The notes under the pieces: generated by a model | What the model saw: only the letters and a program-made list of their open reading frames with translations | What the model was told of the DNA's origin: nothing | The model's database searches: none | Part shown: positions 1-8,136 of the stretch, piece by piece | How the letters are laid out: each line of letters begins with the position of its first letter | Numbering within the stretch: position 1 is the stretch's first letter | Translations under genes and position numbers: made by a program | Origin: Sphingomonas sp. Leaf33 | Lineage (GTDB): Bacteria > Pseudomonadota > Alphaproteobacteria > Sphingomonadales > Sphingomonadaceae | Reading direction: 5' to 3' | NCBI RefSeq assembly: GCF_001421785.1 | Contig: NZ_LMLB01000001.1 | Coordinates: forward strand, 1,813,419 to 1,846,689 | DNA length: 33,271 bases

Positions 1-21
1 CGTGCCGGGGAGGATTTTGAT

Positions 22-1581
22 ATGCCCCGCGCCGACGATCCCACCTCCCCGCGCGACCTGTCGCTGACCTGGTCCGCGCGCGTATCGCTGACGCCGCGCA
101 TTCTGGCGGTAAACATCATCGCGCTGGCGATGCTGGCCGGCGGGTTCTTCTATCTCGACAGCTTTCGCAGCCGGATCCTCGACAGCCGGATCGCGCAGGC
201 GAGCCGCGAGGCGCGATTGATCGCCGACGCCATGGCGACGGTACCGCCGGCAGAGCGCGGCGCGCTGGTCCTGGGCTATGCCCGCGATACCGGGGCACGG
301 GTACGCCTGTATGCGATCGACGGCCGGCTGATCGACGACACCCGCCTGCGTGGATCGGACAACGCAGTGCTGCGCGATCCCGATAAGGACCCGTGGCGAC
401 AGGATGTCGCGCGGTTCCTGGACGGTGCGATCGACACGATCGTCGGGGCGACCCGCGCGCCGCTGTTTCGCGAGCGGCGCAACGGCTTGAGCTGGCCGGA
501 TGTGGCCGCCGCACTCGATCCCACGGTGGCGCGGGCGAGCGTCTGGCGCGCGCCGGACCGAACCCCGGTCATCACCGCGGCGGCGCGCTACGGCGACGGC
601 ATCGTCTTCACGACCGCCAACGCCCGCGACATCACGACGACGGTACGTAACGAGCGGTTCCGCCTGTTCGTCGTCCTCGCCATCGTCTCGCTGCTGTCGG
701 TGCTCCTGTCGCTGTTCCTCGCACGGACGATCGTGCGGCCGCTGCGCCGTCTGGCGCGCGCCGCCGTCCGCGTCCGGCTGGGGCGTGCGCGCGAGGTCGT
801 CGTGCCCCGCCTGCCCGACCGCCGCGACGAGATCGGGCTGCTCGCCCGCGCGCTGTCCGACATGAGCGGCGCGCTGCGCGACCGGATCGACGCCATGGAA
901 GCATTCGCGGCCGACGTGACGCACGAGTTGAAGAACCCCCTCGCCTCGCTGCGATCGGCGGTCGACGGGCTGGGCCGCGTGACCGACCCTGTGCTTCAGG
1001 AGCAGTTGCTGGGGATCGTCCGCGACGACGTCCACCGGCTCGACCGGCTGATCACCGACATCTCCGATGCGTCGCGACTGGACGCGCAGCTCAGCCGTGC
1101 GAAGTTCGAGAGCGTCGATGTGACGATGATGGTCACGGCTCTGATCGAAGGGCGCCGCGCGCGCGGGATCGAACGCGACATCGGCCTGACGCTGCGCCCG
1201 GACGATCCGGGGCCACTGACCATCTATGGCGAAGGCGCACGGCTGGCGCGGGTGTTCGAAAACCTGATCGACAATGCGGTGTCCTTTTCCCCCGACGTGG
1301 GCCGCGTAACGCTGTCGATGCGCCGGGCGGACGACTGGATCGAAGTCCGGGTCGAGGACGAGGGTCCCGGTGTTCCCGAGGACGAACGCGAGGCGATTTT
1401 CCGCCGCTTTCACTCGGTGCGCCCGGCGACCGAAGCGTTCGGGCGGCACTCCGGGCTTGGCCTGGCGATTGCCCGGACGATCGTCGACGGGCATGGAGGC
1501 AGCATCATGGTCGAATCGCGGGAAGATCGGGCAAGCGGCGCTGCCTTCGTCGTCCGCCTGCCATCGGCGGGAGACGAATGA
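22..1581 (+). CDS. chvG: ChvG-type membrane sensor histidine kinase
   Basis: Two-component sensor kinase of 519 aa. Visible architecture: a cytoplasmic N-terminus, a membrane segment at about residues 27-45, a periplasmic sensor of about 165 residues, a second membrane segment at about 213-233, a HAMP linker (about 234-290), a HisKA domain with the phospho-acceptor His301 in VTHELKNP, and an ATPase domain with an N-box (NLIDNA, about 414-419), a G1 box (DEGPGVP, about 446-452) and a G2 box (HSGLGLAIA, about 476-484). It should autophosphorylate and pass the phosphate to a response regulator, presumably encoded just upstream of the window. In alphaproteobacteria ChvG/ChvI lies directly before hprK and the PTS genes, as here; the stop overlaps hprK by 4 nt (ATGA). 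AGGA about 9 nt before the ATG supports the start. The acid or envelope stress role known for ChvG in other alphas is inferred here. Confidence 0.9.
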   Translation: MPRADDPTSPRDLSLTWSARVSLTPRILAVNIIALAMLAGGFFYLDSFRSRILDSRIAQASREARLIADAMATVPPAERGALVLGYARDTGARVRLYAIDGRLIDDTRLRGSDNAVLRDPDKDPWRQDVARFLDGAIDTIVGATRAPLFRERRNGLSWPDVAAALDPTVARASVWRAPDRTPVITAAARYGDGIVFTTANARDITTTVRNERFRLFVVLAIVSLLSVLLSLFLARTIVRPLRRLARAAVRVRLGRAREVVVPRLPDRRDEIGLLARALSDMSGALRDRIDAMEAFAADVTHELKNPLASLRSAVDGLGRVTDPVLQEQLLGIVRDDVHRLDRLITDISDASRLDAQLSRAKFESVDVTMMVTALIEGRRARGIERDIGLTLRPDDPGPLTIYGEGARLARVFENLIDNAVSFSPDVGRVTLSMRRADDWIEVRVEDEGPGVPEDEREAIFRRFHSVRPATEAFGRHSGLGLAIARTIVDGHGGSIMVESREDRASGAAFVVRLPSAGDE

Positions 1582-2015
1582 TGGTGGCGATATCGAGCGA
1601 GACCATCCACGCCAGTTGCGTCGCGATCGACGGTCAGGCGGTGCTGATCGAGGGGCGATCGGGCACGGGCAAGTCAGACTTGGCGCTGCGTCTGATCGAT
1701 CGCGGCGCGCAACTGGTGAGCGATGATTACACCGCGCTGAGACGCCGCGACGGCGACCTGATCGCGCGCGCGCCCGACAATCTGGCCGGCAAGATGGAAA
1801 TTCGCGGGATCGGTATCGTCGAGGTCCCGCACGTCACCGACATCGCCGTGGCGCTGCTGGTCGTCATCACCGAGCTGCCACCGCGGATGCCCGAGCGCGG
1901 ACGCACCCGGCTGATCGCGGGTGTCGCGGTGCGAGAGATCGCGCTGCCGGCGCTCGAACCCTCCGCCGCGATCAAGGTCGAATGGGCGCTGAAGTTCCGG
2001 CGGGCAGCCGAATGA
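1578..2015 (+). CDS. hprK: HPr kinase/phosphorylase, short alphaproteobacterial form
   Basis: ATP-dependent serine kinase/phosphorylase acting on HPr, 145 aa. The P-loop GRSGTGKS is at residues 26-33 and the family signature MEIRGIGI at 73-80. Firmicute HprK is about 310 aa with an N-terminal domain; this protein is the C-terminal catalytic domain only, which is the usual form in alphaproteobacteria. The start ATG overlaps the chvG stop (ATGA) and follows GGGAG; a second ATG directly behind it could equally be used. Its substrate HPr is encoded three genes downstream and keeps an apparent seryl site. The stop overlaps the rapZ start by 4 nt, so translation is probably coupled. Confidence 0.93.
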   Translation: MMVAISSETIHASCVAIDGQAVLIEGRSGTGKSDLALRLIDRGAQLVSDDYTALRRRDGDLIARAPDNLAGKMEIRGIGIVEVPHVTDIAVALLVVITELPPRMPERGRTRLIAGVAVREIALPALEPSAAIKVEWALKFRRAAE

Positions 2016-2935
2016 CGATGCCGACGCAGATCCTGCTTGTCACCGGCATGTCCGGCGCGGGCAAGTCCACCGTCCTGCGCACGCTGGAAGATCTGGGCTG
2101 GGAAACGGTCGACAACCTGCCGATGTCGTTGATCGAGCGCCTGCTGGAAACCGCCGTTCCCGAAGGACCCGACCGCACCGATCGGCCACTTGCCATCTGC
2201 ATCGGCACCCGCACGCGCGGGTTCGATGCGTTGCAGGTCATCGCCCGCATCCGTGCGCTGCGCCAGCAGCTGGGCTCGGATATCGGCACGCTGTTCCTTG
2301 AATGCGCAGGCGTCGAACTCGATCGCCGCTATTCGGAGACGCGGCGGCGCCACCCGCTGGCGCCTGACCGGCCGGCCGCCGACGGCATCGCGCGCGAACG
2401 CGAGACGCTGGCACCCTTACGCGACTGGGCCAACCGCGTCGTCGACACGACCGACCTGACGTCGAACCAGCTGGCGCAGATCATCCGCGCCACCTTCTCG
2501 GGCGAGGAGCTCGGGCGGCCCGTCCTGTCGATCATGTCGTTCGGTTTCGCCCGCGGGTTGCCGCGCAATGCAGACCTGGTGTTCGACATGCGATACCTGC
2601 GCAATCCGCACTGGGTGCCCGACCTGCGTCCCGGGACCGGACTCGACGCCGCGGTCGCCGCCTATGTCGCGGGCGACCCGGCCTATCCCGAATCGATCGC
2701 GCGGATCGAGGACCTGCTGTTGCTGTTGCTGCCGCGCTACAGGGCGGAGGGGAAATCCTATGTCACGGTCGGGATCGGCTGCACCGGCGGGCGGCACCGG
2801 TCGGTCCATGTCGCCGAGCGGATCGCCCGGCGGTTGCAAGCCGAGGGGTTTTCGCCCACGGTGACGCATCGCGACCTCGGCACGGCGCCGCAGGACTCGC
2901 TCGAAGGCGCGCCGAAGGCGAAGTTGATTCCTTGA
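2012..2935 (+). CDS. rapZ: RapZ-family nucleotide-binding protein
   Basis: P-loop protein of the RapZ/YvcJ family, 307 aa from this start. Walker A is GMSGAGKST at about residues 12-20 and the C-terminal domain carries the conserved GCTGGRHRS motif. In E. coli RapZ directs RNase E to the small RNA GlmZ and so controls glmS; in other bacteria it is described as a GTP- or ATP-binding regulator. Its RNA target here is unknown. The chosen ATG overlaps the hprK stop (ATGA); another ATG two codons later is equally possible, and an in-frame ATG at 1982 lies inside hprK and is unlikely. Its position between hprK and EIIA links it to the regulatory PTS. Confidence 0.92.
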   Translation: MTMPTQILLVTGMSGAGKSTVLRTLEDLGWETVDNLPMSLIERLLETAVPEGPDRTDRPLAICIGTRTRGFDALQVIARIRALRQQLGSDIGTLFLECAGVELDRRYSETRRRHPLAPDRPAADGIARERETLAPLRDWANRVVDTTDLTSNQLAQIIRATFSGEELGRPVLSIMSFGFARGLPRNADLVFDMRYLRNPHWVPDLRPGTGLDAAVAAYVAGDPAYPESIARIEDLLLLLLPRYRAEGKSYVTVGIGCTGGRHRSVHVAERIARRLQAEGFSPTVTHRDLGTAPQDSLEGAPKAKLIP

Positions 2936-3369
2936 TGACTCCTACTCCCAAGACTGATGCCATGATCGGCCTGGTTCTCGTCACGCACGGCCGCCTGGCG
3001 GAGGAATTCGTGGTGGCGATGGAGCATGTCGTCGGCAAGCAGGACCGGATCGCGACGATCTGCATCGGCCCCGAAGACGATATGGAAGGCCGCCGCGCCG
3101 ACATCGCCGCGGCGATCGCCGATGTCGATATAGGCGCCGGCGTTATCGTGCTGACCGACCTGTTCGGCGGCACGCCCTCCAACCTCGCCATCTCGTTGAT
3201 GCGGCCGGGCAAGGTCGAAGTGATCGCCGGCATCAACCTGCCGATGCTGATCCGCCTGGGTGGCGCGCGCAAGGCGATGAAGGTCGCCGATGCCGTCAGC
3301 GCCGCGCGCGATGCGGGTCGCAAATATATCTCCGTCGCCTCCGAAGTGCTGGGAGAAGCCGCTGCATGA
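2935..3369 (+). CDS. PTS EIIA component, mannose (ManX/AgaF) family
   Basis: Cytoplasmic EIIA domain of the mannose-type PTS, 144 aa. The motif LVLVTHG holds the phospho-accepting histidine (His18 from this start, His9 from an internal ATG at 2962 that matches the usual family N-terminus). The later segment LTDLFGGTPSNLA is typical of this family. No EIIB, EIIC or EIID gene is present, so this is most likely a regulatory phosphate acceptor from HPr and not part of a sugar transporter. The ATG overlaps the rapZ stop by one base (TGATG), and the stop overlaps the HPr start (ATGA). The start could be either 2935 or 2962. Confidence 0.9.
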   Translation: MTPTPKTDAMIGLVLVTHGRLAEEFVVAMEHVVGKQDRIATICIGPEDDMEGRRADIAAAIADVDIGAGVIVLTDLFGGTPSNLAISLMRPGKVEVIAGINLPMLIRLGGARKAMKVADAVSAARDAGRKYISVASEVLGEAAA

Positions 3370-3641
3370 GCGACAAGATCGAACGTACCGTCCTGATCGC
3401 CAACCGCCGCGGGCTCCACGCGCGCGCGAGCGCCAAGTTCGTGACGCTCGCATCGTCGCAGCCGTGCGAGCTGGTCGTCCGCAAGGACGGATCAAGCGTC
3501 ACCGGAACGTCGATCATGGGCCTGATGATGCTGGGCGCGGCGATGGGCGATCACATCGTCATTTCGGCCGAGGGCGAGCATGCCGAAACGGCGGTCGGGG
3601 CACTGTGCGAGCTGGTCGAGGCCAAATTCGGGGAGGAATAG
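3366..3641 (+). CDS. ptsH: HPr phosphocarrier protein
   Basis: HPr, 91 aa, the usual length. The catalytic histidine is His18 in RRGLHARAS (phosphorylated by enzyme I), and a seryl site equivalent to Ser46 of Gram-positive HPr is Ser49 in GTSIMGLMML, the expected HprK target. It is last in the chvG-hprK-rapZ-EIIA-HPr chain and overlaps EIIA by 4 nt. HPr should carry phosphate from enzyme I to the EIIA encoded just upstream, with HprK adjusting the flow. Enzyme I (ptsP or ptsI) is not in this window. About 200 nt without a gene follow. Confidence 0.96.
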   Translation: MSDKIERTVLIANRRGLHARASAKFVTLASSQPCELVVRKDGSSVTGTSIMGLMMLGAAMGDHIVISAEGEHAETAVGALCELVEAKFGEE

Positions 3642-3656
3642 GCTCGCCGCAGCCGG

Positions 3657-3741
3657 ATTGGTGACACCAATTCGGCGGCTCGGACGGCGAGCACGGCCGG
3701 CGTCGCTCCAGCGACGACCGACGACGCGGGCTTTGCCTGCG
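3657..3741. repeat. Cluster of small inverted repeats after ptsH
   Basis: The 202-nt space between ptsH and the methyltransferase gene holds three short palindromes: ATTGGTG-A-CACCAAT (3657-3671), GTCGCT-CC-AGCGAC (3702-3715) and CGCGGGC-TTT-GCCTGCG (3725-3741, with one G-T pair). None has a T-run, so a classical rho-independent terminator is not evident. They could form RNA structure at the end of the PTS transcript, or be chance in GC-rich DNA. I see no gene in this gap. Confidence 0.35.
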
Positions 3742-3843
3742 GCGATGCCCACGCCCTCATTTCCGCCGCGACAAGACCGCACCGGCTCGTTGCGGCTGAT
3801 CCGCCTTGCGCTTGTCTCCGACTAACGCTTAGGCCGACGCATC

Positions 3844-4644
3844 ATGCCCCGCGAAATCACCGCCTTCTCCAATCCCATCGTCAAGGCGACCCAGCGCCTG
3901 CGCGACAAGAAGCACCGCCGCGACGCCGGGCTTTTCCTGGCGGAGGGGCTGCGCATCCTGACCGAAGCTCGCGAGGCCGGGCGGCTGCCGGAAACGCTAT
4001 TCTTCACGCGCACGACCGCCGATCACCATCTGGTCGGTGCCCTGGTCGCTGCGGTCGAGACGGCCGGCGGCGACGCGATCGAGACGACCGCGGACATCCT
4101 GTCCAAGCTGTCGGGCAAGGATAATCCCGGTTCCGTCATAGGGGTTTACCGCGAATTCCTGACACCGCTCGATCAGATCGACCGCACCGCCGCCAGCATA
4201 TGGCTGGTCGCCGAGCGGCTGCGCGATCCGGGCAATCTCGGCACGATCCTGCGCACCGCCGATGCCGTAGGCGCCGGCGGGCTGATCCTGATCGACGATT
4301 GCGTCGACCCGTTTTCGGTCGAGGCAGTGCGGGCGAGCATGGGCGCGCTGTTCACCGTGCCTGTCGCGCGGGCGCGGTGGGACGACTTTCGCGGCTGGCT
4401 ACGCAGCGGACCGGGGCAACTGGTCGGTCTCAGCCTCGACACGACCAGTGATTATCGCGCGGCGACCTATGCCGCGCCGACGTTCCTGCTGACCGGCAAC
4501 GAAGCGCAGGGGATGCCCGATATGATGGCCGCGGAATGCGACCTGCTGGTCAAGATCCCGATGCTCGGCAAGGCCGACAGCCTGAACGCCGCGGTCGCGA
4601 CCGCCGTCATGGCCTATGAAGTGCTCGCGCAGACCCGCGGATGA
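3844..4644 (+). CDS. TrmH/SpoU-family RNA 2'-O-methyltransferase
   Basis: SAM-dependent RNA ribose methyltransferase of the SPOUT superfamily, 266 aa. The N-terminal part (about residues 1-95, FSNPIVKATQRLRDKKHRR and FLAEGLRIL) resembles the substrate-binding domain of RlmB/TrmH proteins. The SpoU core follows with motif 1 (LRDPGNLGTILRTADA), the stretch SMGALFTVPV, and the C-terminal knot motif around EAQGMP, IPMLGKADSLN and AVATAVMAYE. The target (23S rRNA G2251-like, or a tRNA) cannot be fixed from sequence. It stands alone on the plus strand about 200 nt behind ptsH and 64 nt before the META-domain gene. Confidence 0.9.
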   Translation: MPREITAFSNPIVKATQRLRDKKHRRDAGLFLAEGLRILTEAREAGRLPETLFFTRTTADHHLVGALVAAVETAGGDAIETTADILSKLSGKDNPGSVIGVYREFLTPLDQIDRTAASIWLVAERLRDPGNLGTILRTADAVGAGGLILIDDCVDPFSVEAVRASMGALFTVPVARARWDDFRGWLRSGPGQLVGLSLDTTSDYRAATYAAPTFLLTGNEAQGMPDMMAAECDLLVKIPMLGKADSLNAAVATAVMAYEVLAQTRG

Positions 4645-4696
4645 ACGCCGGCGCTAGCTGACATTCAGCTGTGCGGAGATAGCCTCTTGCGGCTTC

Positions 4697-4702
4697 GAGG
4701 AG
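4697..4702 (+). promoter_or_regulatory. Shine-Dalgarno site deciding the META-protein start
   Basis: GAGGAG lies 6 nt before ATG 4709 but directly abuts the in-frame ATG at 4703. The spacing favours translation from 4709. CCTC at 4683-4686 could pair with GAGG 4697-4700 and partly hide the site; this is weak. A small palindrome AGCTGA-CAT-TCAGCT sits further up at 4656-4670. Confidence 0.6.
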
Positions 4703-4708
4703 ATGGTC

Positions 4709-5392
4709 ATGAAAGCGCTGTTGCTCGCCCCCGCCTTGCTGCTCGCCCTGCCCGCCGCCGCTCAGTCGGATCGCGAGCCCTATCGCGCGGCGGGTACGGA
4801 GCCGTTCTGGTCGCTCACGATCGACGACAGCACGATCCAGTACCATCCTGCCAGCGGTCAGCGGATCAGCGTCACCAAGCCGCGGCCGATCGTCGGCATC
4901 AATGGAGAGCTCTACCAGACGCAGCGCATTACCGTCGACATTACCCACGCCCAATGCTCGGACGGGATGAGCGATCGCGTGTATGCCGACACCGTCCGGC
5001 TGCGCATCGGCCGCTGGACGTACAGCGGTTGCGGCGGGCGGATCATCGAAGATGGCGCGCCGAACGGGTTGGCCGGAAGCTGGCGGATCCAGGCGCTGAA
5101 CGGCCGCCCCGTCCGCCTGGCGCGCCCCGCCACGCTGACCTTCACGGGCGACCGTGTATCGGGCAGGATCTGCAACGGTTTCGGTGGCAGCTATCGGTTC
5201 GAGCGCGGCACGCTGACGACGCGCGCGATCGTCGGCACGAAGATGGCGTGCATGGGCGGCCGGACAGAGCTAGAATCCGCGCTGCTTGCGGTCCTGAGCA
5301 CGCCGCTGAAGGTGTCGCGCGGGAACCGGGCCGATACGCTGGTGCTGTCTAACGCTCGGTCGAGCGTGGCGCTGCGGCGGGCGAGCCAGTAA
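4709..5392 (+). CDS. Exported META-domain protein (COG3650 plus HslJ-like)
   Basis: Predicted periplasmic or outer-membrane-associated protein of 227 aa. A signal peptide is clear (MKALLLAPALLLALPAAAQS, cleavage probably near residue 18). The first half has the GTEPFW, CSDGMSDRVYAD and YSGCGG motifs seen in COG3650-type proteins; the second half (about 120-225) is a META/HslJ-like domain with LAGSWRIQALNGRPV, CNGFGGSY and ACMGG. HslJ-type proteins are linked to heat shock and novobiocin resistance in E. coli; no enzymatic role is known. The start is set by GAGGAG 6 nt upstream. It runs convergently into rmuC with 25 nt between the stops. Confidence 0.85.
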   Translation: MKALLLAPALLLALPAAAQSDREPYRAAGTEPFWSLTIDDSTIQYHPASGQRISVTKPRPIVGINGELYQTQRITVDITHAQCSDGMSDRVYADTVRLRIGRWTYSGCGGRIIEDGAPNGLAGSWRIQALNGRPVRLARPATLTFTGDRVSGRICNGFGGSYRFERGTLTTRAIVGTKMACMGGRTELESALLAVLSTPLKVSRGNRADTLVLSNARSSVALRRASQ

Positions 5393-5417
5393 CCCGCCTG
5401 CGCCGTAGCACGCCGGG

Positions 5418-6842
5418 CTATTCCGCCGCTTGCTTGTCCGTGATCCCGTCCTCGGGCGGCGGCAGGTCGGCGGCCGGCAGCATCGCGACATCGACCGCGG
5501 TCTGGCGAGCGAGCGAATCGACGCTGTCGACGCCCTCGATCTCCTTGGCCCCGGTTCCGACACTCAGGTCGCGGAAGCGACGGGCGGAAACGAGGACGCG
5601 GCCTTCGAAGCTCGCGACGAACTTGTTGTAATTGTCGACCGCCGAATTGAGCCCGCCGCCGACGCGTTTCAGGTGCGTCGCGGCGGTCGCCAGCCGCTCG
5701 TGCAGTTCCTTGCCCAGCGCATCGACCGCGCGGGCGTCGTCGATCAGCTTTTCCTGCCGCCAGATATTGGCGATCGTCTTGGCGATGGCGACGAGGTTTG
5801 TCGGCGTCGCCAGCAGCACGCGCCGCTCGATCGCCCATTCCCACAGCCGCGGGTCCTGCTCCAGCGCGGCGAACAGGAAATGCTCGCCAGGGATGTACAT
5901 CACGACATAGTCTGCCGCGTCGCCGAACTTGTCCCAATAGCTCTTCGACCCGAGCTGCTGCGCGTGGTTGCGCACGGATGCGGCGTGGGCACGCAGTCCG
6001 GCGGCGCGGCCCTCGTCGTCGGTCGCGTCGCTGGCGTCGAGAAAGGCATTCAGCGAGCATTTCGCGTCGATCACCAGTTTGCGGCCACCGGGCAGCCGGA
6101 CGATCACGTCGGGGCGCAGGCTTCCCTCGTCGGTCGCAACGACGACTTCCTGCTGGAAATCGGCGAACGGCGAGAGCCCCGCCTGTTCGAGCACGTTGCG
6201 CAACGATTGTTCGCCCCAGCGCCCGCGCGCCTTGGGACTGCTGCGCAGCGCGTTGACCAGCTTGGCGGTCTCGTCGCGGACCTGTCCCTGTCCGCTGCGC
6301 ACCTGCTCGACGGCCTCACGCAGGCCGGCATAGCTGTCGATCCGGTCCTTCTCGACGCGGTGCAGACCTTCCTCGTAGCGTTTCAACGTCGTCTCGACGG
6401 GCGCGAGCAGCGCCTTGATCTTCGCCTCGTTCGCTTCGCCTGCCTGGCCGAAGCGGGCGTCGGCGCGCTTCAGGAAATTCTCCTGCGCGGTGTCGAGCAC
6501 CTTTGCGCCCAGCTCGCGGAACTGCGCGGCCATCGCTTCGCGGTCGGCCTTGAATTCAGCGAAGCGCGATTCGAACGCCTGGGCCTTCGTGCGCAACTCG
6601 ACGCACTCCAGCCGGGAGCGGTCGCGTTCCTCGGTGGTGACTTCCAGCGCCTCGCGCAGCTCGGGCATGTCACGGACGCGCTCGGACGCGACCGCCAGTT
6701 CGGAGATCGCACGCTTGAACTCCGCCTCGCGCGCGTCGCGTTCGGCGCGCACCTCCGCCACGCCGCGGCTGCCGAGCAGCCAGCCGACGCCGACCCCGAT
6801 CACGAGCGCCAGGACGATCAGGGTGAAAGCGGTGGAATCCAT
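5418..6842 (-). CDS. rmuC: RmuC family DNA recombination protein
   Basis: RmuC homologue, 474 aa. An N-terminal membrane anchor (about residues 7-25, FTLIVLALVIGVGVGWLLG) is followed by a long charged coiled-coil stretch (about 30-200) and the RmuC nuclease-like domain (RGRWGEQSLRNVLEQAG, RPDVIVRLPGGRKLVIDAKCSL and YVVMYIPGEHFLFAALE). RmuC limits recombination-associated inversions in E. coli and is placed in the restriction-endonuclease-like fold group; DAK in VIDAKCSL is a plausible PD-(D/E)XK remnant. It lies 82 nt downstream of def on the same strand, and a candidate LexA box (6866-6880) sits 23 nt before its ATG, suggesting its own damage-inducible promoter. Confidence 0.93.
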   Translation of the reverse strand: MDSTAFTLIVLALVIGVGVGWLLGSRGVAEVRAERDAREAEFKRAISELAVASERVRDMPELREALEVTTEERDRSRLECVELRTKAQAFESRFAEFKADREAMAAQFRELGAKVLDTAQENFLKRADARFGQAGEANEAKIKALLAPVETTLKRYEEGLHRVEKDRIDSYAGLREAVEQVRSGQGQVRDETAKLVNALRSSPKARGRWGEQSLRNVLEQAGLSPFADFQQEVVVATDEGSLRPDVIVRLPGGRKLVIDAKCSLNAFLDASDATDDEGRAAGLRAHAASVRNHAQQLGSKSYWDKFGDAADYVVMYIPGEHFLFAALEQDPRLWEWAIERRVLLATPTNLVAIAKTIANIWRQEKLIDDARAVDALGKELHERLATAATHLKRVGGGLNSAVDNYNKFVASFEGRVLVSARRFRDLSVGTGAKEIEGVDSVDSLARQTAVDVAMLPAADLPPPEDGITDKQAAE

Positions 6843-6865
6843 GGAAAAACGCTCGACGCTGGCGG

Positions 6866-6880
6866 GAACAGACGCCGAAC
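6866..6880 (-). promoter_or_regulatory. Candidate LexA/SOS box before rmuC
   Basis: On the minus strand this reads GTTC-GGCGTCT-GTTC, an exact match to the alphaproteobacterial LexA direct repeat GTTC-N7-GTTC. Exactly 23 nt separate it from the rmuC ATG. A possible promoter overlaps it: TTGTCG, 17 nt, then TAGGTT, with the last element running into the first GTTC, where a repressor would block polymerase. The motif is seen directly; LexA binding is inferred. The same spacing occurs for the site at 23525-23539. Confidence 0.65.
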
Positions 6881-6924
6881 CTATCCCGCGATGGGACAGG
6901 CGACAAGCGATGTGCGGTGAGGCG

Positions 6925-7449
6925 TTACGCCGCGCGGCGCGCCTTGTTCAGCTTCTTGACGATCATATCGCGCTTCAGTCGCGAGATGTGGTCGATGAAC
7001 AACACGCCGTTCAAATGGTCGATCTCGTGCTGCATACAGGTCGCGAGCAGGCCGTCCATCTCCTCCTCATGCGCGCCGCCGTCGCGGTCGAGCCAGGAGA
7101 CCCGGCAGCGCGCGGGACGTTCGACCTCGGCATATTGCTCGGGGATCGACAGGCAGCCTTCGTTGTATTTCGACAGCTCGTCGCTGAGCCACAGGATCTC
7201 GGGATTCACGAACGCCTTGGGATCGCGCACCGGCTTGCCGTCGGCATCCTCGCCTTCCTGCAGGTCGATCACGACCACGCGTTTGGCGACGCCGACCTGG
7301 GTCGCAGCAAGGCCGATGCCGTGCGCGTCGTACATCGTGTCGAACATGTCGTCGATCAGCGTGCGGACGGCATCATCCACCTGGGGCACGGGTTCGGCGA
7401 CGGCGCGCAAGCCGGCGTCGGGGATTTCGAGAATGTGCATCACGGTCAT
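6925..7449 (-). CDS. def: Peptide deformylase
   Basis: Removes the N-formyl group from nascent proteins; 174 aa, normal length. All three family motifs are intact: GIGLAATQVG (motif 1), EGCLSIP (motif 2, with the metal-binding Cys) and QHEIDHLNG (motif 3, two metal-binding His and the catalytic Glu). Translation may start at ATG 7449 or three codons later at ATG 7440, which gives the more usual N-terminus (MHILEIPD). It lies between recR and rmuC on the minus strand, 32 nt after the recR stop. fmt, which adds the formyl group to Met-tRNA, is only about 0.7 kb away but is transcribed divergently from the recR-def side. Confidence 0.96.
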   Translation of the reverse strand: MTVMHILEIPDAGLRAVAEPVPQVDDAVRTLIDDMFDTMYDAHGIGLAATQVGVAKRVVVIDLQEGEDADGKPVRDPKAFVNPEILWLSDELSKYNEGCLSIPEQYAEVERPARCRVSWLDRDGGAHEEEMDGLLATCMQHEIDHLNGVLFIDHISRLKRDMIVKKLNKARRAA

Positions 7450-7481
7450 GCCGCCCGGCTAACCCCGCGGGCGCCGTCGCG

Positions 7482-8078
7482 TCAAGCGAGCGGCCGACGT
7501 GCACGCAGCGCCTGGGCAAGCGTTCCGTCGTCGAGATAGTCGAGCTCTCCCCCGACCGGCAGGCCATGGGCAAGTTGAGTCACGCGCACCGGGAAGCGCT
7601 CGATCCGCTCGGCGACATAATGCGCAGTCGTCTGCCCCTCCAGCGTCGCGTTCATCGCCAGTACGACCTCGTCGATCCCGCCGGCATCGATCCGGCGGAC
7701 GAGGCCGTCGATCGCCAGATCCTCGGGCCGGACGCCGTCCAGCGCGGACAGGCGACCGCCGAGCACATGGAACTTGCCCGGGAACAGCTGCGAGCGGTCG
7801 AGCGCCCACAGGTCGGCCACCTCCTCCACCACGCACAGCGACCGCGCGTCGCGGCGCGGGTCGGCACAGATCGCGCACGGGTTGGTCGTATCGACGTTCC
7901 CGCAGACCGTGCACGTTTCCAGCCGATCGTTGACTGCGGCCAGCGCGTTCAACAGCGGCGCCAGCGTCGTCTCGCGGCGCTTCAGCAAATGCAGCACCGC
8001 GCGCCGCGCCGACCGGGGCCCAAGGCCGGGAAGCCGCGCCAGCGCGTTGGTCAGCGCCTCGATTTCAGGGGAAGCCAT
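7482..8078 (-). CDS. recR: Recombination mediator protein RecR
   Basis: RecR of the RecFOR pathway, 198 aa, the standard length. In order: an N-terminal helix-hairpin-helix ([14 protein letters not shown]), a zinc finger with Cys56, Cys59, Cys68 and Cys71 (CTVCGN and CAIC), then a Toprim domain (from about residue 80, [16 protein letters not shown]) and a C-terminal Walker-like segment. The start ATG at 8078 gives the family N-terminus [20 protein letters not shown]; the reading frame stays open upstream to 8339 but would run antisense through fmt, so the longer form is rejected. It is divergent from fmt, with 58 nt between the start codons. Confidence 0.96.
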   Translation of the reverse strand: MASPEIEALTNALARLPGLGPRSARRAVLHLLKRRETTLAPLLNALAAVNDRLETCTVCGNVDTTNPCAICADPRRDARSLCVVEEVADLWALDRSQLFPGKFHVLGGRLSALDGVRPEDLAIDGLVRRIDAGGIDEVVLAMNATLEGQTTAHYVAERIERFPVRVTQLAHGLPVGGELDYLDDGTLAQALRARRPLA

Positions 8079-8136
8079 ATCATTGGAACAGATAGGGGGT
8101 TGCGTGCAGCCGCGCCAGCGTGGAAGCGCGTCATCC

